A DNA stretch of 64,000 nucleotides. Source: Colletotrichum lupini (lineage: Eukaryota; Ascomycota; Sordariomycetes; Glomerellales; Glomerellaceae). The stretch covers positions 3,596,001 to 3,660,000 of the forward strand of contig NC_064672.1 in NCBI RefSeq assembly GCF_023278565.1, in the 5' to 3' direction. Positions 48,484 through 61,945 of the stretch are shown here, in pieces. Each line of letters begins with the position of its first letter. The first letter of the stretch is position 1. The notes beneath the pieces are model-generated. The model worked only from the letters and a program-made list of their open reading frames with translations. It had not been told where the DNA came from and made no database searches. A program made the position numbers and the translations under genes.

Positions 48484-51400
48484 CCGTAGTCCGTACATCA
48501 GCTAGGTTGAGTCTCCATAAGTGACGGACGGTGGCCCCAGATCGGGGGTACGTACCCTTCTCCGCCGCCGGGCCAGGAACTAGGACCCAAATGTCCAAGG
48601 GGACTATGCGCTTGGATGGGTTGGGGGAACTTGGGTGAAATTGCTGGCAATGCATCCTCAATGCAGACTCACACCTCTCAGAGCGAGAGAGAGAGAGAGA
48701 AAGAAGTGCAGTGCCAGACCAGACCAGACCAGACCCTCCACACGTTCCCACACTCCCACACGGCACACGCTACACACCCGGAGCTTCATCTTTTTAGCGG
48801 CAGCACCCACTGGCCACTGGGCCATCCATTCTCTCGGCCCCCCCTTCCCCTCCCATTTTGGTTTTGTACTGTGCTGTCGCTCCTCCACTGTTCCCTGCCC
48901 TGTATGCCCGACGATGAGTGTGTGTGTGTGCGATGTTTGTGTGTGGAAGGAGAGTTCCAATGCGAGCACGAGGCCAGGACAGCAAGTAAGGTAGTCAGGC
49001 TCCATACCTTAGGTAGGAGCTGGGTGGGTGGGCTTTCGCGGTCGAGCACTGATAGTGAAGGACGAGTTGAGGGTGTCGTCAAATTCCGTCTCGTTGTGTA
49101 GGATATGCAAGGCTAGAAGTATCCGTTCCGTACTCGCCCCATATCTTGCGCTCACAAAAGCAACTTTTTGGGTACATCCATCATGTACGTGCCAGGCCGT
49201 GTCATGCTTCCTCCCTTCCTCTTGTCCAGCTCTTCCCTCCCATCACATCTCGACTCGGCATCCCTTCCAGTTCCCGTCCGTGGTCTTTTGGCACTTTGCC
49301 ATTTTCTCTGTCAGGTACGGTACGCCTCATCAACGCCTCAAGCCGCAGAGTCCCTTCACTCCCCCTCCACTTCCAGCCCGCTACTCGCTTCTAGTCAGCC
49401 TTAGCGCGTCATCGTGGAGAGGTCCCTTTGTGATGTCGTCCCCCCCGTCGTCTCCGGGGCCTTGAACAAGCCACGGCCACCGCCTGTTGCCAACACCACC
49501 CAACCCGCCCACCGCCTATCGCCCGACCGCCGGCAGTAACAACCATCGGCGGCATCGGGAGTGGCAGTGGCAGTCGCCGTAGCAGAGTAGCAGCGGCCTG
49601 CAGTAGGACAGTGCAAATGAACACCTCCTCGTCAAGTAGTCCCTCGGGGTCTCACCGAGTGAGAAACCATGTGTACTGCGTACATGCAAGCCGCATACTC
49701 GTCTACTACGCCACGCCATATAGAGCGGGCCAGTACGTGTGTCAACACCCGCTCCGGCCGATACGGATACATGGTCGTTGCCCCAGCAGAGTGGCACCGG
49801 AGGCGCAACAACACGGAGATCGGGATCCAAAGAGAAGGCGCCTCTCCTGTCAGCAGTATCGTGAGTAGCGAATGGAGGCATGGGGAACAGCAGTTGCTTT
49901 CGCTGGTGCCACCGATGGTGCTGCTGCGGCGGCAGGCCTCGTCATTTGCCGTTGGCCATCCGGACACGGTAGTGCATCGTCAACCAACCCCCGTCAGGTG
50001 GACAGTGGACTGAGGGAACTCTGAGTCTGCTGCTACTCCCAAGTTACAGCCCACACACTGACGGATGGCTGCTACGATGAGATAACTATCCATGCTGCCA
50101 TGCTGCCATGCCCATGCCATGCCGTGCCACGCTCATCGCGCGCTGGGGCGATTAGCACCAAGGCCATCCCTGCGCCGGGCCGGGGGGTGGACGAATAACT
50201 CGTTTGGTACTCGGGACTCTTGGAGTCTTGGGTCTTTGGTGGTCCACTCGGGCCTGTCCCTACCAGCTGGAGAGAGTCAAAAGAACCACAACCCATGCGC
50301 CTGTCGGTGATCTCGAAGAACGGAACGCAAGATGGGTACCTCGTGGAACATGCCAACCAGCCTCCCTTCTTTGCCTATCTTCGCCTGGCCTTGTTGACTT
50401 CCCCAGAATAGCAGTTTCGAATGAAAAAAGGGGAACAAGAGGTGGCGCTGGACGGGCCAGGCCGATCAAGCGTTGTAGGAACGCCCACAATGTCCCCAAA
50501 CACCAGACTCCTGTCCGAGAAGACGGCGTATCCAGTAATTCGAACGAATACTCGAGATATGCGGCCAGCAGGCGACTAGTCGCGAGGAGACTTGAAAGAA
50601 CTTGGACGCATGGTCTTCGCGGGCGCTCCGCCATAAGACGGCAAAGGAGAGAGGGGCCGCGGCATCATTTCAAGAGACAACTTCGGGCCAGAACTTTTGA
50701 CTCAACTGGCGAGACAAATGAGCGCGCTGCGAGACGAAGCAGCAAAGAAAGGTATGGTGAATGAGTCGTTAGGTGTGTGCGGCACAATTTTTGCTGTCAA
50801 AGGCAGCGTATCCGTAAGAGGCGGCGGCGCGCGGCGGCGGCGAGTCAATGACCTTCGTATTGATCGACCAGCGGCACATTGTTCCAATTCCGGTAGCTGC
50901 AGTGTGGACGAAAGAACAGGCTCAAACTGCTGCAGCAGGCGAGAATCTGCACCCACACGAGGTCATGGTGTACGCCGGACTGCTCGTGTGCCTCTCCATT
51001 CTACCTCATGGCCGTGGAGGTCGCGGTACACCGTCAAAGTGTTGCGAATAAGTGCAAGAGATGAAGGTAAAAAGCCGGCCGGTTGGGGGTGGGGGGTCAA
51101 AACACTCAGGATTGTGCGTCCGTTCGCTCGCAGACTTGCATGATCTGCCAGGAGTCCAAGACTGAAATTCCGAATGGATCGCACGACCTTGCAAGGACGG
51201 TACGGTAGTATGAACTATAGAAGCTGGAGGACCGTCAGCATCACACATGAGCAAAGCGCCCCTTTCTGCTAAGGATCCGTCATCTACCCATCCATCCATT
51301 CGAAATATGTGTCCAAGCGGTGGTGATATAGTTCTTGGCGTCCTGGGGGAACGTGTCGAACTCGAGGATATGACTATGAGAATCTGAGGATCACGACTCC

Positions 51401-53427
51401 AAGACCAAGACCAAGACCAAGATCAAGTCTAGTGCAAGAGGAAGAGGGAACCAGCGGAAAAAGCAAATAGAAGAAGATCATCAGTGGTGCGCTAGGCGTG
51501 GGGTCCCTAGGTACTCCAACTAGGGGCAGGGGAGGCACGAGGGTAGGGTCCAGGGGAGGAAAGTACGGGAGTACTGAGTAGGGAGTACTGAGGGGCAGAA
51601 GAAACCATCGGAGGAATAATTGTGAAAAAATGCCAGAGAGGGAAAAGATTCTGGAAAAAAAGAATAATACGGAGACGTAGGAATAAAAAAAGAAAGAGAG
51701 CCCAGTGCCAGGGCAAATGGGAACGGCAAGGGCTAGTTGAGACAACCCAGCAATCCGCGCCGTCGGTAATAGCCACTTTGATCCCACTATCCCGTATCGA
51801 CGTACCTTACTGGGGATGAGGTACCGTTTGCTGGGTGTGCGTGGCAGTTGTGGAAGGTGCAGAGAGACGCCGATACTGGAGGTACTCCGGTACCTCTGGA
51901 GGGTACCGAGGTACTTCATTGGCTTGCAAGGGGAAGGAGGAAGGAAGGGGATTGAGAGCGGGCGGCAGGGGGGATCCCTTGCAAGTTCCAGGTCCCAGGA
52001 GTCTTGGATTGGATTTCTCAAGAGAGCCATGTCCATCCCAGGTTCCCAACCCTCGTACCTGGGATTCTGGGAAAGAGGAGCAGCCTCGCAGACGACACGA
52101 AAGGAGGAGCCTTGTGGGATCTGCCAGGGTCAGCTTATTACCGGCCTTGCTGTCCTCGCTACGCACACCTGATACCCTGCCTGAATCTCCCAGGTGGGTT
52201 CGAGGTGAGAGTGAGACCAAGAGACTCGAGACTGTGTGTAAGAGAGAAAAGGGAAGGTGAGGTGAGGTGAGGTGAGCTCAGGGCACACTTACAATCATCC
52301 AAGTGATAGGTACGCAGTTGGCGAGCTAACACAACCCGAGACACTCGAGACTCGAGACTCGACATACTCATGACATATTTCACTCATGCCAGACTCCAAC
52401 ATGTGGAAGAGGCGGCTGACAACGTGCAATCAAGGGGATAGTGAATTAGGCCATCGCTAGCGTGAGGCGGGTCGAACGAATCCGAGATGACAATTTGACA
52501 ATTTCTATATCACGGTCGCCTCGGACGCTCTGAACATAAAGCAAGCCGCCACCTTCAGATTAATACGACAAAAGACTACTTAATAATTATTGTCCGCGCA
52601 GCATGACAGGCTGACCAACAGATCCTCATCAGGAACCCATAGTAATGACGACAATTACGAAATCCTGCATGCTCGGCCGAAGCGTTGCATCGCGCTGCTG
52701 GGGCTTTGCAGTCGCTATTTTGAATTAATTGGGTCGGGGATTAATCAGGGAGACAAAAGCCATCTGCTAGAAACAAATCAATGCCTCCCATGCTGCAGTT
52801 CCTCCCTTCTCCACGGGCCATATGCTGCAGTAGACTTGGTGGGAGGAGAGACCATGGCTCCGCACGGTACAAGGTATTGCGTACCTGTTGGAGTGAAGAT
52901 TAATATTCAATGGCTGAATAATACAAAAGTGCATTGCCATTGCACATTTCATCCACAGGGCTTGACCAGGCAAGGCCGGTGCCATCTCAAGACAATCACG
53001 ACTCACGACTCGAAGCTCACCAGCCTTGTTCCTGGGAGCGGGAACAGGCCGCAGGCCCATGAACCAGCATCTCAGACTCGCGTGCGGAGCGCTCATCCGT
53101 ATTAGTTGCCCTATTGTTTGAGCCCTCCAATCGAGACCGGCAGGTCTAGACTCACTCGAACCTCTCCATTCCTCTCTTCTCGTCCCTGCATCACATCTGC
53201 GTCAAACCAAGTCTCTGATGAGAGCCGCTACAGGACTCACTCATCTATGGACCGTCCCTTTACCAGCCCAGCGTGCCTCGCTACGGACCCTGCGGCCGGC
53301 CTCCATACCTGGACTTTGATTTCGGAGCCGGAACACCACTATGGGATATTGGCTTGAGCCATAAACTCCTACTCAAGGGCCTCGAGGTGCCCATCTCAGA
53401 CAAGGCGTGGTTTAGACTCCAAACTTC

Positions 53428-53429
<2 letters not shown>
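48484..53429. other. Gene-poor region; no gene recognised
   Basis: About 5 kb of normal-composition DNA with many short overlapping frames on both strands but no family motif, splice-supported model or long single frame. It holds short tandem tracts: GA-type near 48684-48702, GTGT near 48918-48930, and (GAGGT)n near 52255-52275. Frames such as 51374-52036 (minus) and 52590-53105 (plus) are not supported. Confidence 0.5.
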
Positions 53430-53464
<35 letters not shown>

Positions 53465-53591
53465 CCCCCCCCCCCCCGCCCCCCCCACCCACCCCCACCA
53501 GCCCCCCCGCTCCGCGCCTCCCACCCCCGGGGATGACCCCACCCACCCCCTTCCTTCCCTCCCCCCGCCCCGCGCCCCCCCCCCCCCCCCC
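53430..53591. repeat. C-homopolymer-rich tract (about 160 bp)
   Basis: The tract starts with a run of about 31 C and continues as C runs broken by single A, G and T bases, ending with a 22-base C-rich run. It creates artificial Pro-rich (plus) and Gly-rich (minus) frames that are not genes. It could be real poly-C or i-motif sequence, but may also be a sequencing or assembly artefact. Confidence 0.85.
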
Positions 53592-56500
53592 GGTCATTGG
53601 TGACGATGACCGTCGCCTTGGAACACAATACGTACCTCGGCTGGCTTTACGGTGTGCCCACACAGTAAGATAGGTAGCTCTTCCGTCTTGCTTTACCTCA
53701 TCAGCTAGGGGCGCAAGCCACCTACCATGGGACGCAGTCAGGTTGTGGAAGATGGCGGGAGAGCACTAAGCAGGAAGGTAACGGTACCTGAGAGTGCAGG
53801 TGACTTCTAACTCCAGGGTACGGCTACTTGCCGTTCCTGCCTTGCGAAGAAATTTACCTACGCCAGGCGGTCGTGTGGCTGCAACGGCGCTCGACGGATA
53901 CGGAATGCGCTCCGTCTACGGCTCCCGTTCCACTCATCCGTCCCAGATGCTGTCTCTATTCCGCACTACCTACGTACACTATGTCTCCTGTGTACGGCAC
54001 TGCGGAGTACGAATATCAATTTCTGCTTGCGCAACAAAGAAATTCGACATCACGGAATCTTCAAACTCTGTTCCGCCTCCACTTGCCATCATCAACCCGG
54101 CCCTTTAGTTCTAAACCTCGGAGCTAGCCTCAATGGTCATCTCACCGTCCATACAATGTTCCTTTCAGCTATTCTTCACAAGTTCACAGCTAATAAGGTA
54201 GGCAAGCTAGGCTAGAGCAGGACGCCGGACCGCAAACCGACCCTTCCCGGAAACCCCTGACTCCGTGACAAGGACACACGGTACAACCACAGAGTACAGA
54301 GTACGAAGCATACTTGGTACACTTCATCATCAACCCCATCAATCCCAAGCCGCATGCTCCTAGAACCACGAGGCAGGATTCGCCTCGCGGAAGGCAAGAG
54401 GCAACCTAGCAGCGAGTGGCCGTTGTTCCCTTCCCGCTGGCAGTAAGATTGGATCCATCTAGTTGCGATCCACGATCCACCGGCCTCGTCCACTTCAGAT
54501 GCAACCAGCCACCAACAAAGCCGTCCTGCTGATCGCCTTCGCAATCAATTCGTCTCCTCGCTTCGGAGCCGTCATCGTCGTCTGCTCCTACATGCATGTG
54601 GTTACGAATACCTATACAACTTTGACCCGACTGGAGATGCCCTCCGATCCCCACGTACACGAGGCTCGCACAGATTTGATCACATTATTCATACTGCTCA
54701 AACGAACAACGTCCTACTGCATCCAGCCAACAGTGCCGCTGCAGATGCATGCGATATCTAAACCGGTTACGATACCCGCAGGTTCCCTCGACTCATCGTT
54801 AACTTGACGTTACGATGAGTCTAGTGACAAGCAGCCACTCCAGTCGAAGCAGACACACACTCGATGGCTTGCGGAGTACGGAGGACTCTATGCCAACCAG
54901 CCGTTGCTCTTTCATGCTTCTCTTGATTGATCTCTCACGAGTCTTTCTCGCCTCTCACGATATTGGAAACATAAATACGGACCGGTAGCCTTATGCGACC
55001 CTCTCGCCCCCCTTTTTTTCTATTCTCCTTGTTGCCAACGCCTAAGACTATGGATATGAATCGTCCACCAACCGGTCTTGGATCTGCATCGAGGCGCCTG
55101 ACCCGCGGGGTGTGGATGCTAATTAACCCGTCCTTGGGTGCAAGCGGCCGAGATATCGGAGCCACTGGGAAAGTGGCCGACGGCGAGGCGAACGCCTCAT
55201 TGTCCGCCGTCGTCTGATGCTGCTAGGGCTTTGGTCTAGACGGTGCCCCGGGAATATGTGCAACCGTCCCTTTCAGTCCCCGGGGCGCCCGTCACTTTGG
55301 TCCAAACGCCAACGGCGCACGGGATGCGATAGTTTGGATAATTTCAGAGTCTCGAGACGCCGGCCACTGCCCGATACTCAGACCTGCACGCTTCATGTCC
55401 GCGACGGCATTGCTCCATGCGTGATCAATGGTGCTCGCCCGCCCCTGGTCCTCTTTGTCGCCCGCTCTCCGACCTCAAGGTGGCCCTGGCTTCTCGGCTC
55501 TCGCAAAGAGTCTTCCAAGTTCCGGGGGAGAACAGGACGAACGGCGGCCGGCAGAGAATCTGAAAGTCGCAGGTTGGCAGTCGACAATGACGACAGTCGA
55601 GTGCCCGTACCGACTTCACCTCCGCAGACCACAAAGACTTTGACTTCCAAGTTCCTGTTCCATGCATGCAGATGGATGGATAGATGGATGGCCGAGGCGT
55701 CGATGAGCTGAGATCATCTCATCTTCCTACAACCGTCCACCTTAGGGTACGAATACCCGGTTCAGAATCAGCTCTGCATCTAAAATTGCCGCTGGCTGAC
55801 TCTTGAGTCTTGCCTGAGCCACCAACGCCCATCCTCCACCAGGTACGAGTCAATCAACTTCTGACGTCGACACTCGACAATCTCCTTTTTCAACAATGGC
55901 CGTGTGCGTGCGGAGCTACGCGTCAACCTCGACGCCTCGGCCATGGCGAACCCTCCATCCCCTCTGCCTCGTCTTGCCATGTGGTTGATGGAGCCCTCCA
56001 GGGGTCTACAGACCGGGAACCGCGGCTGCTCGTGGGCGAGGGTCATCCTCGCACGACTTCTGCTGAGAATGAGGCTGCACAGCTCACACCACTCGATCCA
56101 TGGCCACCCTCTGGTTTCAGTGGTCCGGCTTTGCAGTGTATGGTCAGAATTCGACCATCGGCGTCCAAGTTTGAGCTGCATTGCTGCGACCAAGCCCAAC
56201 GTTACTTCCATCATCGCAGAATGCGTCCGCGGAGTAATTTGCGTGAGCACCGGCCTGCAGGATCGTCCTCACTATCCGTACCTCAATGGTCTTAGACCTT
56301 CAATCAAACACAATATCTAGCGACCGTAATGCCCAGAGTTAAGACTAGGAAGACACAGTCCAGCGGCTACCAACATGTCTTCCCTTCACCTGTCTGCCGT
56401 TTGCCGCCATACACCGAGAATGGAAAATAAGACTCTAGGTTTCAGCAGGCCTGGCCACATTGTGCCAACCCCGGCCCAAAGCTTGAGAGTGCCATTAATA

Positions 56501-59235
56501 CACACCCTCACCACTTTCACCTAGAAAGGTGCCCGAGGCGCCAACCAGACTCCTTGGCAGATCCCATCGGTCCCAACTACGCCATCAGCACATCACACCG
56601 GGGCTTATTCGTTGATGCATCTGAGATGCCCAAGGCTCTTCTATCACTGAAAACTCTCGATACGGCCGCCGCTCGAGATGGTTGGGTAGTTCAAAGTCGC
56701 CGTTTGCTTGCATTCTCATACGCTGTGGCGTAGCCTTTTGCTGCTGGCTCGTTTCGACCTGCCTACAAGAGTACGATTGGCATTACATCCTCGCAACATC
56801 TCATGCAACCCAGTTGCGAGCTTGTTGTGCGTCTTGTGCGACAAATCATGCAGCCCTTTGACCATGATGCCACACAACGCGGCAGTCCTGCTCCGTAGCC
56901 CTCTCATTAGCAAGGTTTTCGACCAACTCCCGCCACGGGCTATCGTCTGGACGCCGCCTTGTTGACAATATAAAGGATGATACGCCCATGACTCGGCCCG
57001 CTTCCAGAGAGCACCAGGCATGCCCCGACCACAGCGTTCTCCTCTGCCTTGTGGACACATTCACATTGTATTACACTATAGCGCTTTCAGACGACCGACA
57101 CACAGTTTGACTCCCGTGTCCAATCCTTTGGTGGGCGTGACGATGCAGCGGCGATATCACGGTCATGCTGCAACCCGCTAGCTTTTGCAGCTTGCAGCTT
57201 GCAGCTTGGCCTCTGAATGGGATTTCCACACATTGTTTCCGCTCGCAACGCAAGGAAACGCAACGCAACGCAAAGCAACGCAAACTAAATCACCCACCTA
57301 GTCCGCTTTATTAGTCCCCGTTCCGATCCCGGCCCAGATTGGAATTTCGGGAGTCAACGGCGAGGCTAGCAACGCAGCAAAGCTGTGGCAAACGCTGATT
57401 GATGACAACTCACCTTGACCACACCGTCCCAAAACCTTCGGATTGATCGTCCTTGATCTGTCGTTGGACCACGTTTAGGAATCGTGCGCGCCCAGAAGAC
57501 GCACTGCTTCGACAACCCAGGCTTGTTTGAGCCCTCTACAATGAGCCAGCCGTGACAAGTCAGACGCACACAGGCACACCCACACTACACAAAGCTCGTA
57601 CACGTCGCTGACTCTGTCGCCATGCCTCTTGTCGCATCCTGGGCCGAAGAGAAGGGCCTCTGCTGGTCAACGTCCGGACCGTGCCCCTGGCCTTTCCCGA
57701 AGCGCGCCTGTCTTCCGTGCCCAGTCGATGTCTCGTCTCTCCTCATCGACGGCCCTGCCCTGCTTCACCCACTCTCTCAGAGCACTAACCTTCCAGCATC
57801 AACCGTTTCAAATCACATCACAGCGGGATCTGGGCCGAATGGTGGTCCCTCCTCTTTTACCCGTCTTTTCCGTGGCTTCTAGAAGGCTCAACCCCCTGAC
57901 GAAGAAGCATCTCAGACTTCCATACGCCGTTCTCGAGCCAGCATCGGTGACTCCGCCTCTGTGGGTTCAAAGTGGATGGGTTGCCCGTCTCCATATTTTG
58001 TTATTGAGTAGCATTCGCTTCAGCTTCAGCTTCTTCCATCGAAGCCCTACGAATACACTACGTGTGCCAGCCACCAATGCGTTGCTCAAAGCGATACAAC
58101 GATTCGGTGGATTCGCCTTGGCCTGCTGCGACTCGTTTCGCTGAATCCACCACGCACACGAGATTACGGACCCCAAAGACTCTGCCATGACCACAATTCT
58201 TCAGCAGTCTCTCTCGCTTGCTGATAGTTGGTTTCAACAGGGTCTTGTAACTCGTGAGTCTGGAACCGCAGGTCTGAACTAAAAAGAAGGTGTTTCCTCC
58301 TGCGATGCGGGTAAGCCCAGGGCGGTGAAGTCCTTGCGCTCTAGCCGCACCGCCAAACCCACGTCTCATACGGACACGTGAGGTGATGTATGAACTTGTT
58401 GTTCCTGTCGTTATGGATATTGTTCCCATAATACAGCCAGACTGCATGGCAACCTCACCTGCCATGATCACCGCTCCAATTTGGCAGCAAGATTTGCACT
58501 TACCGCTTCTCGACGTGGAGCAAATGTCAAGCGGCCACGCAGAGTTGCCACCACGCATCACGACTACATCTTTCCCCCCAAAGGAAAGGCCTAACAGAGG
58601 AACAGTCTTCCACCAAGTCAGCGCTGCCAGCCACTTGCCTTTGCTGCTCGTGGCCACCCTGGATTACACTATTTAAGCGGCATCTCCAATCAAAGATTGC
58701 CAATCGTCCGGTTTAGGCCAGTGGCCCCCCCCGCCACTTTACAGCTCCGCAAGGTAACTGGACAATGAAGATCGGCGACACCATTGCCTCCCCACCAAAT
58801 TTCGATGCCAAAGCGGCGTGGAAACGCACCTATAAAATTTCATTTGGGAGGGTGAGGGCACTGTCAGTGCCCAAATCGGCTTGTGCAGTCAAAGAGACAA
58901 AGGATGCATGGGTTGGGCTCCGAGCTATGCCAGACAACTTCTTTGCCTGTCGAGCTGACCAAGTCTCTTGGCTCTCACCAACTGAGTCCAACCAAGTCGG
59001 CCATGGGCCGATCTTTGTTTTTTCTTTCTTTTTCTGTCTTTTCTGTCTAGGTCGTTCACAAAAATGGAACGACCAAAAGGCGACCTAGAGCCTTTGTGGC
59101 CTTGTAGTCGGTCGAAGACCGCGCAGATCCCTTGAAGAATCTTATAGGATCTGCTCTAGGTCGCGCTCTTTTCTCGTTCTGTTTTGGTAATGCTTGCTTG
59201 CTTGTTCTATTGTTTGGGGGGGAGAAGAAATGAGA
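53592..59235. other. Gene-poor region; no gene recognised
   Basis: This is 5.6 kb without a supported gene. Frames such as 55217-55711, 57629-58144 (plus) and 58058-58657 (minus) overlap one another and lack motifs. TACGGAGTA-type motifs recur (near 54001 and 54872). At its right end, 59050-59164 is rich in inverted repeats. Confidence 0.5.
59080..59164. repeat. 12-bp inverted repeat next to the second RIP island
   Basis: GCGACCTAGAGC at 59080-59091 is the exact reverse complement of GCTCTAGGTCGC at 59153-59164. A further short inverted pair, GGTCGTTC/GAACGACC, lies just to the left at about 59050-59074. The stretch could fold into stems, and it ends about 75 bp before AT-rich DNA begins. 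Confidence 0.7.
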
Positions 59236-60095
59236 TCGTAGGGGGCGGTAGTTCGTCTAAGTACCTTATTATCGAAGAAAGTTAATTCTTTCTAAGTTAT
59301 AAATATAAGAATATAGTTTTAATAAAATAGTATAGTACCTACTTAGTACTTAAATTAAGATACTTTTTTAAGCTTATTATAAGAGAAAGATAATTATATT
59401 ATTAATTACTTATTATTAAGGTTCGTAACGCTATAGCTTTAACTATAATAACTTTACTTATAATAAATAAAAAGTTTAATTATAAGTCCTTTAAAAATCT
59501 CTTTTTAAGGGTTATAAGAGCCTCTAAGTTAAGTTAAAATACTTATTAAAATATTAATAACTAAACTAACTTTATAATAACGGCCTTAATAAAAAAACTA
59601 AGAGACGAATTAAAAAATAATATTAAAATCCTTATTAATATTAAGTACGATTTACGAAGCGTAGTAACGCGGCCGTAAAGTATTAGTAATATATTTTATA
59701 TTAAAAAGACTATTATTAATATTAACAAGATAAATAGGGCCGTATTAATATAGCGCCTCGGCTTTTTTTTATAACTCGAGGACTATAGCTTTAAATAGTA
59801 TTAAAAATCTATTAAAAAGCTCTTTTAAATACTCTAGTATATTTATTACTATTTCCGTAATAATAAAACTCCTAGCGCTTATATACGAGCATAAGTTACT
59901 TATTTTTAAATAATAATATTAGCTTATTAATAAGCTATCGAAACTATAATTCTAGTAATCCTTTAACGAGGGAGAGGGTAGAATAGAGGAAAGGATAAGT
60001 AACTTATAAAAAGGGTTAAGGTTAAATAGTACGGAATTCGAGGGCAGGGTAGCGTCTATATATACTACGGTAATCCTCTAGTAATACAAAACGAT
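59236..60095. mobile_element. RIP-degraded AT-rich repeat relic, family not recognised
   Basis: About 860 bp of strongly AT-rich DNA with almost no CA or TG dinucleotides and sharp borders, the same signature as the retrotransposon relic at 222-5410. All six frames are broken by TAA/TAG. I could not match any frame to a transposase, RT or integrase, nor find terminal repeats, so only a RIP-treated repeat can be claimed. Confidence 0.7.
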
Positions 60096-60909
60096 GGAGT
60101 TAAATAGTGGGCGGTGGTTCGTCACTCGCGAAACTCAACCCAAGTTCGCTATTCATATGTGCCAATTCTACGAGGTCGTACTGCATACCTGTTAAAGGAC
60201 CGTGCCAGGGGAGCTTAGGTAGGACTGTAGGAGTGGGAGGGTCGAAAAGTCCTGTGATCCATTTAATATGTCAAAGAAATGGTAGAGATCAGCAAAGTGT
60301 CGATCTCGGCCTCTCGACCCTGTTCGAGACAACAACGTCCACCCAGCGTGACGTTCCGGCTTTTTGCGGTGACAACCGCACCTCTGCGTTCCAACGTTGA
60401 GCCGCGGTCGGGATCATGGTTGAGGCCCAGACTTTTTTTTTTTGTTCGAAAAGAGCCGTGAAATGAGCAAGGTGCCCTTTCAGTGAAGCTGACGCATACG
60501 CTTTTCGGTCATCTACGAGGGTGACCGCCCATCCCCACGCCCAATGTCACCTGGCAGGGCTGGCTCATTATACATAGACCCGAGATGGGGGCCCTTTCAT
60601 CAAAGGGAGGGATTGTCGATGTTACCCTTTGACCGGAACCGGTTGGGAGGTGCAGCATCACTCTCTTTTGTTTACGACGGCGGAATATCCAATGTCCTAT
60701 GGTTTTCTCTGGAGGTTCTGGGGGATGTTGTAATGAGAGCGATGGGCTTGACGGATATGAATCGGCCTCGTGGATGCGCGCTGTGATACGAGGTGGGAGG
60801 CGGAGCAATCCGTCAGAAGGACAACCATCCCATGGGCTACGTTATGAGGCTTTTCACGGCAAGAGAGGATTTCTCCAAGTCTTGGTCCGTTTGACGAGTT
60901 GGAAATGTG
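60096..60909. other. Short gene-poor stretch; nothing recognised
   Basis: Normal-composition DNA between the RIP island and the G-rich tract. It holds no open frame with a recognisable motif. Confidence 0.5.
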
Positions 60910-61031
60910 AGGAGGGGGGGGGGGGGGGGGGGGGGGGGGGTGGGGGGCGGCGGGGGGTGAGGTGGGCGACGCGGTTGGGTAGTGTGGTTTGGGTGGGGGT
61001 GTCGGGTGGTGTGGTGGGTTGGGTTGGGGGT

Positions 61032-61079
<48 letters not shown>
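60910..61079. repeat. G-homopolymer-rich tract (about 170 bp)
   Basis: A run of about 27 G near the left end, a GT/GC-interrupted G-rich middle, then about 48 uninterrupted G at the right end. It is opposite in strand to the C tract at 53430-53591. It has strong G-quadruplex potential, or it is an artefact of sequencing or assembly. It creates the Pro-rich minus-strand and Gly-rich plus-strand frames seen here. Confidence 0.85.
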
Positions 61080-61945
61080 CTCGAATCGATCCTCGGCCGA
61101 GATGATTGTAGCCTTTTGGTGATGTGTCGACACGACGGGGTTGCTTTGATGCAAACATGGCTGCGAACCATCGGACACTTGAGGTTTGGAGTAGCCAAAA
61201 GACGTGTTCAGGATCGAGTAGAGGAGGAGACGGTTAGCATGTTGATCTGAGCTGATAGCTTGACCGAGTGGCTATTGCCTTAGATGCCATTTCCCACCGT
61301 GTGTTAGTCCCGATACTATCACTTGACAGCATACTCGCTTGCGTGATCCCGATACTTTGTCATGACAACCTACTGCTGTTCACGATCTACGCCGACTGTA
61401 CCAGTTAGGCTATCAAGCGACAGTTGCGAGGCAGAGGATATGACAGGATGATACGATGATATTCCACAACTTTGTAACTTGGTATTTTTCTCCTCACTAT
61501 CATTCTTCACACTACGCCTGCTCTCCCCCCTTTCTTCCTTGGTATCCAGAAAAAACAGCAAACCTTGGTTATACAAGAATAAGGTCTTTTCACAGCAAAG
61601 TCGGACAACAGACCATCCAGAGGTACCTTCGACATAACCCGTCTAGAGGCGTGCCGGAATAGCAAATAACAATAGGTACTAGTATCCAACCCCCAAAGGA
61701 GAATAACATGTTTCCACTTCCCCCTTTTCTGTCTCCTCTTGTCTATGATCCCGCTATGCAAAAAAAAAAAAAAAAATAGAAAACGAAGACGAGGCGACGC
61801 GGATTCGTGCTAGTGGTACATAATTGCAACGGACGAGGGTGTGATAAGTTGAAATGCGGTACGTCGTGGAGAATAGATAGATGTGCGATAACTCATATTA
61901 TTGTTGGTTGTTCTTGTTGGAACGAGGGGTTCGTTGTGGCAGTCT
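61080..61945. other. Intergenic; 3' region of the coiled-coil gene
   Basis: No coding sequence recognised. A poly(A) run at about 61760-61776 lies downstream of the coiled-coil gene stop on the opposite strand. Confidence 0.5.

Noticed and set aside
51374..52036. 220-codon minus-strand frame, Pro/Ser/Phe-rich
   Set aside because: Built from low-complexity pyrimidine tracts and simple repeats.
53281..53663. Pro-rich and Gly-rich frames
   Set aside because: Direct translations of the C-homopolymer tract.
58058..58657. 199-codon minus-strand frame
   Set aside because: No recognisable motif; opposite-strand frames overlap it; composition like the surrounding gene-poor DNA.
60697..61250. Gly-rich (plus) and Pro-rich (minus) frames
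   Set aside because: Direct translations of the G-homopolymer tract.
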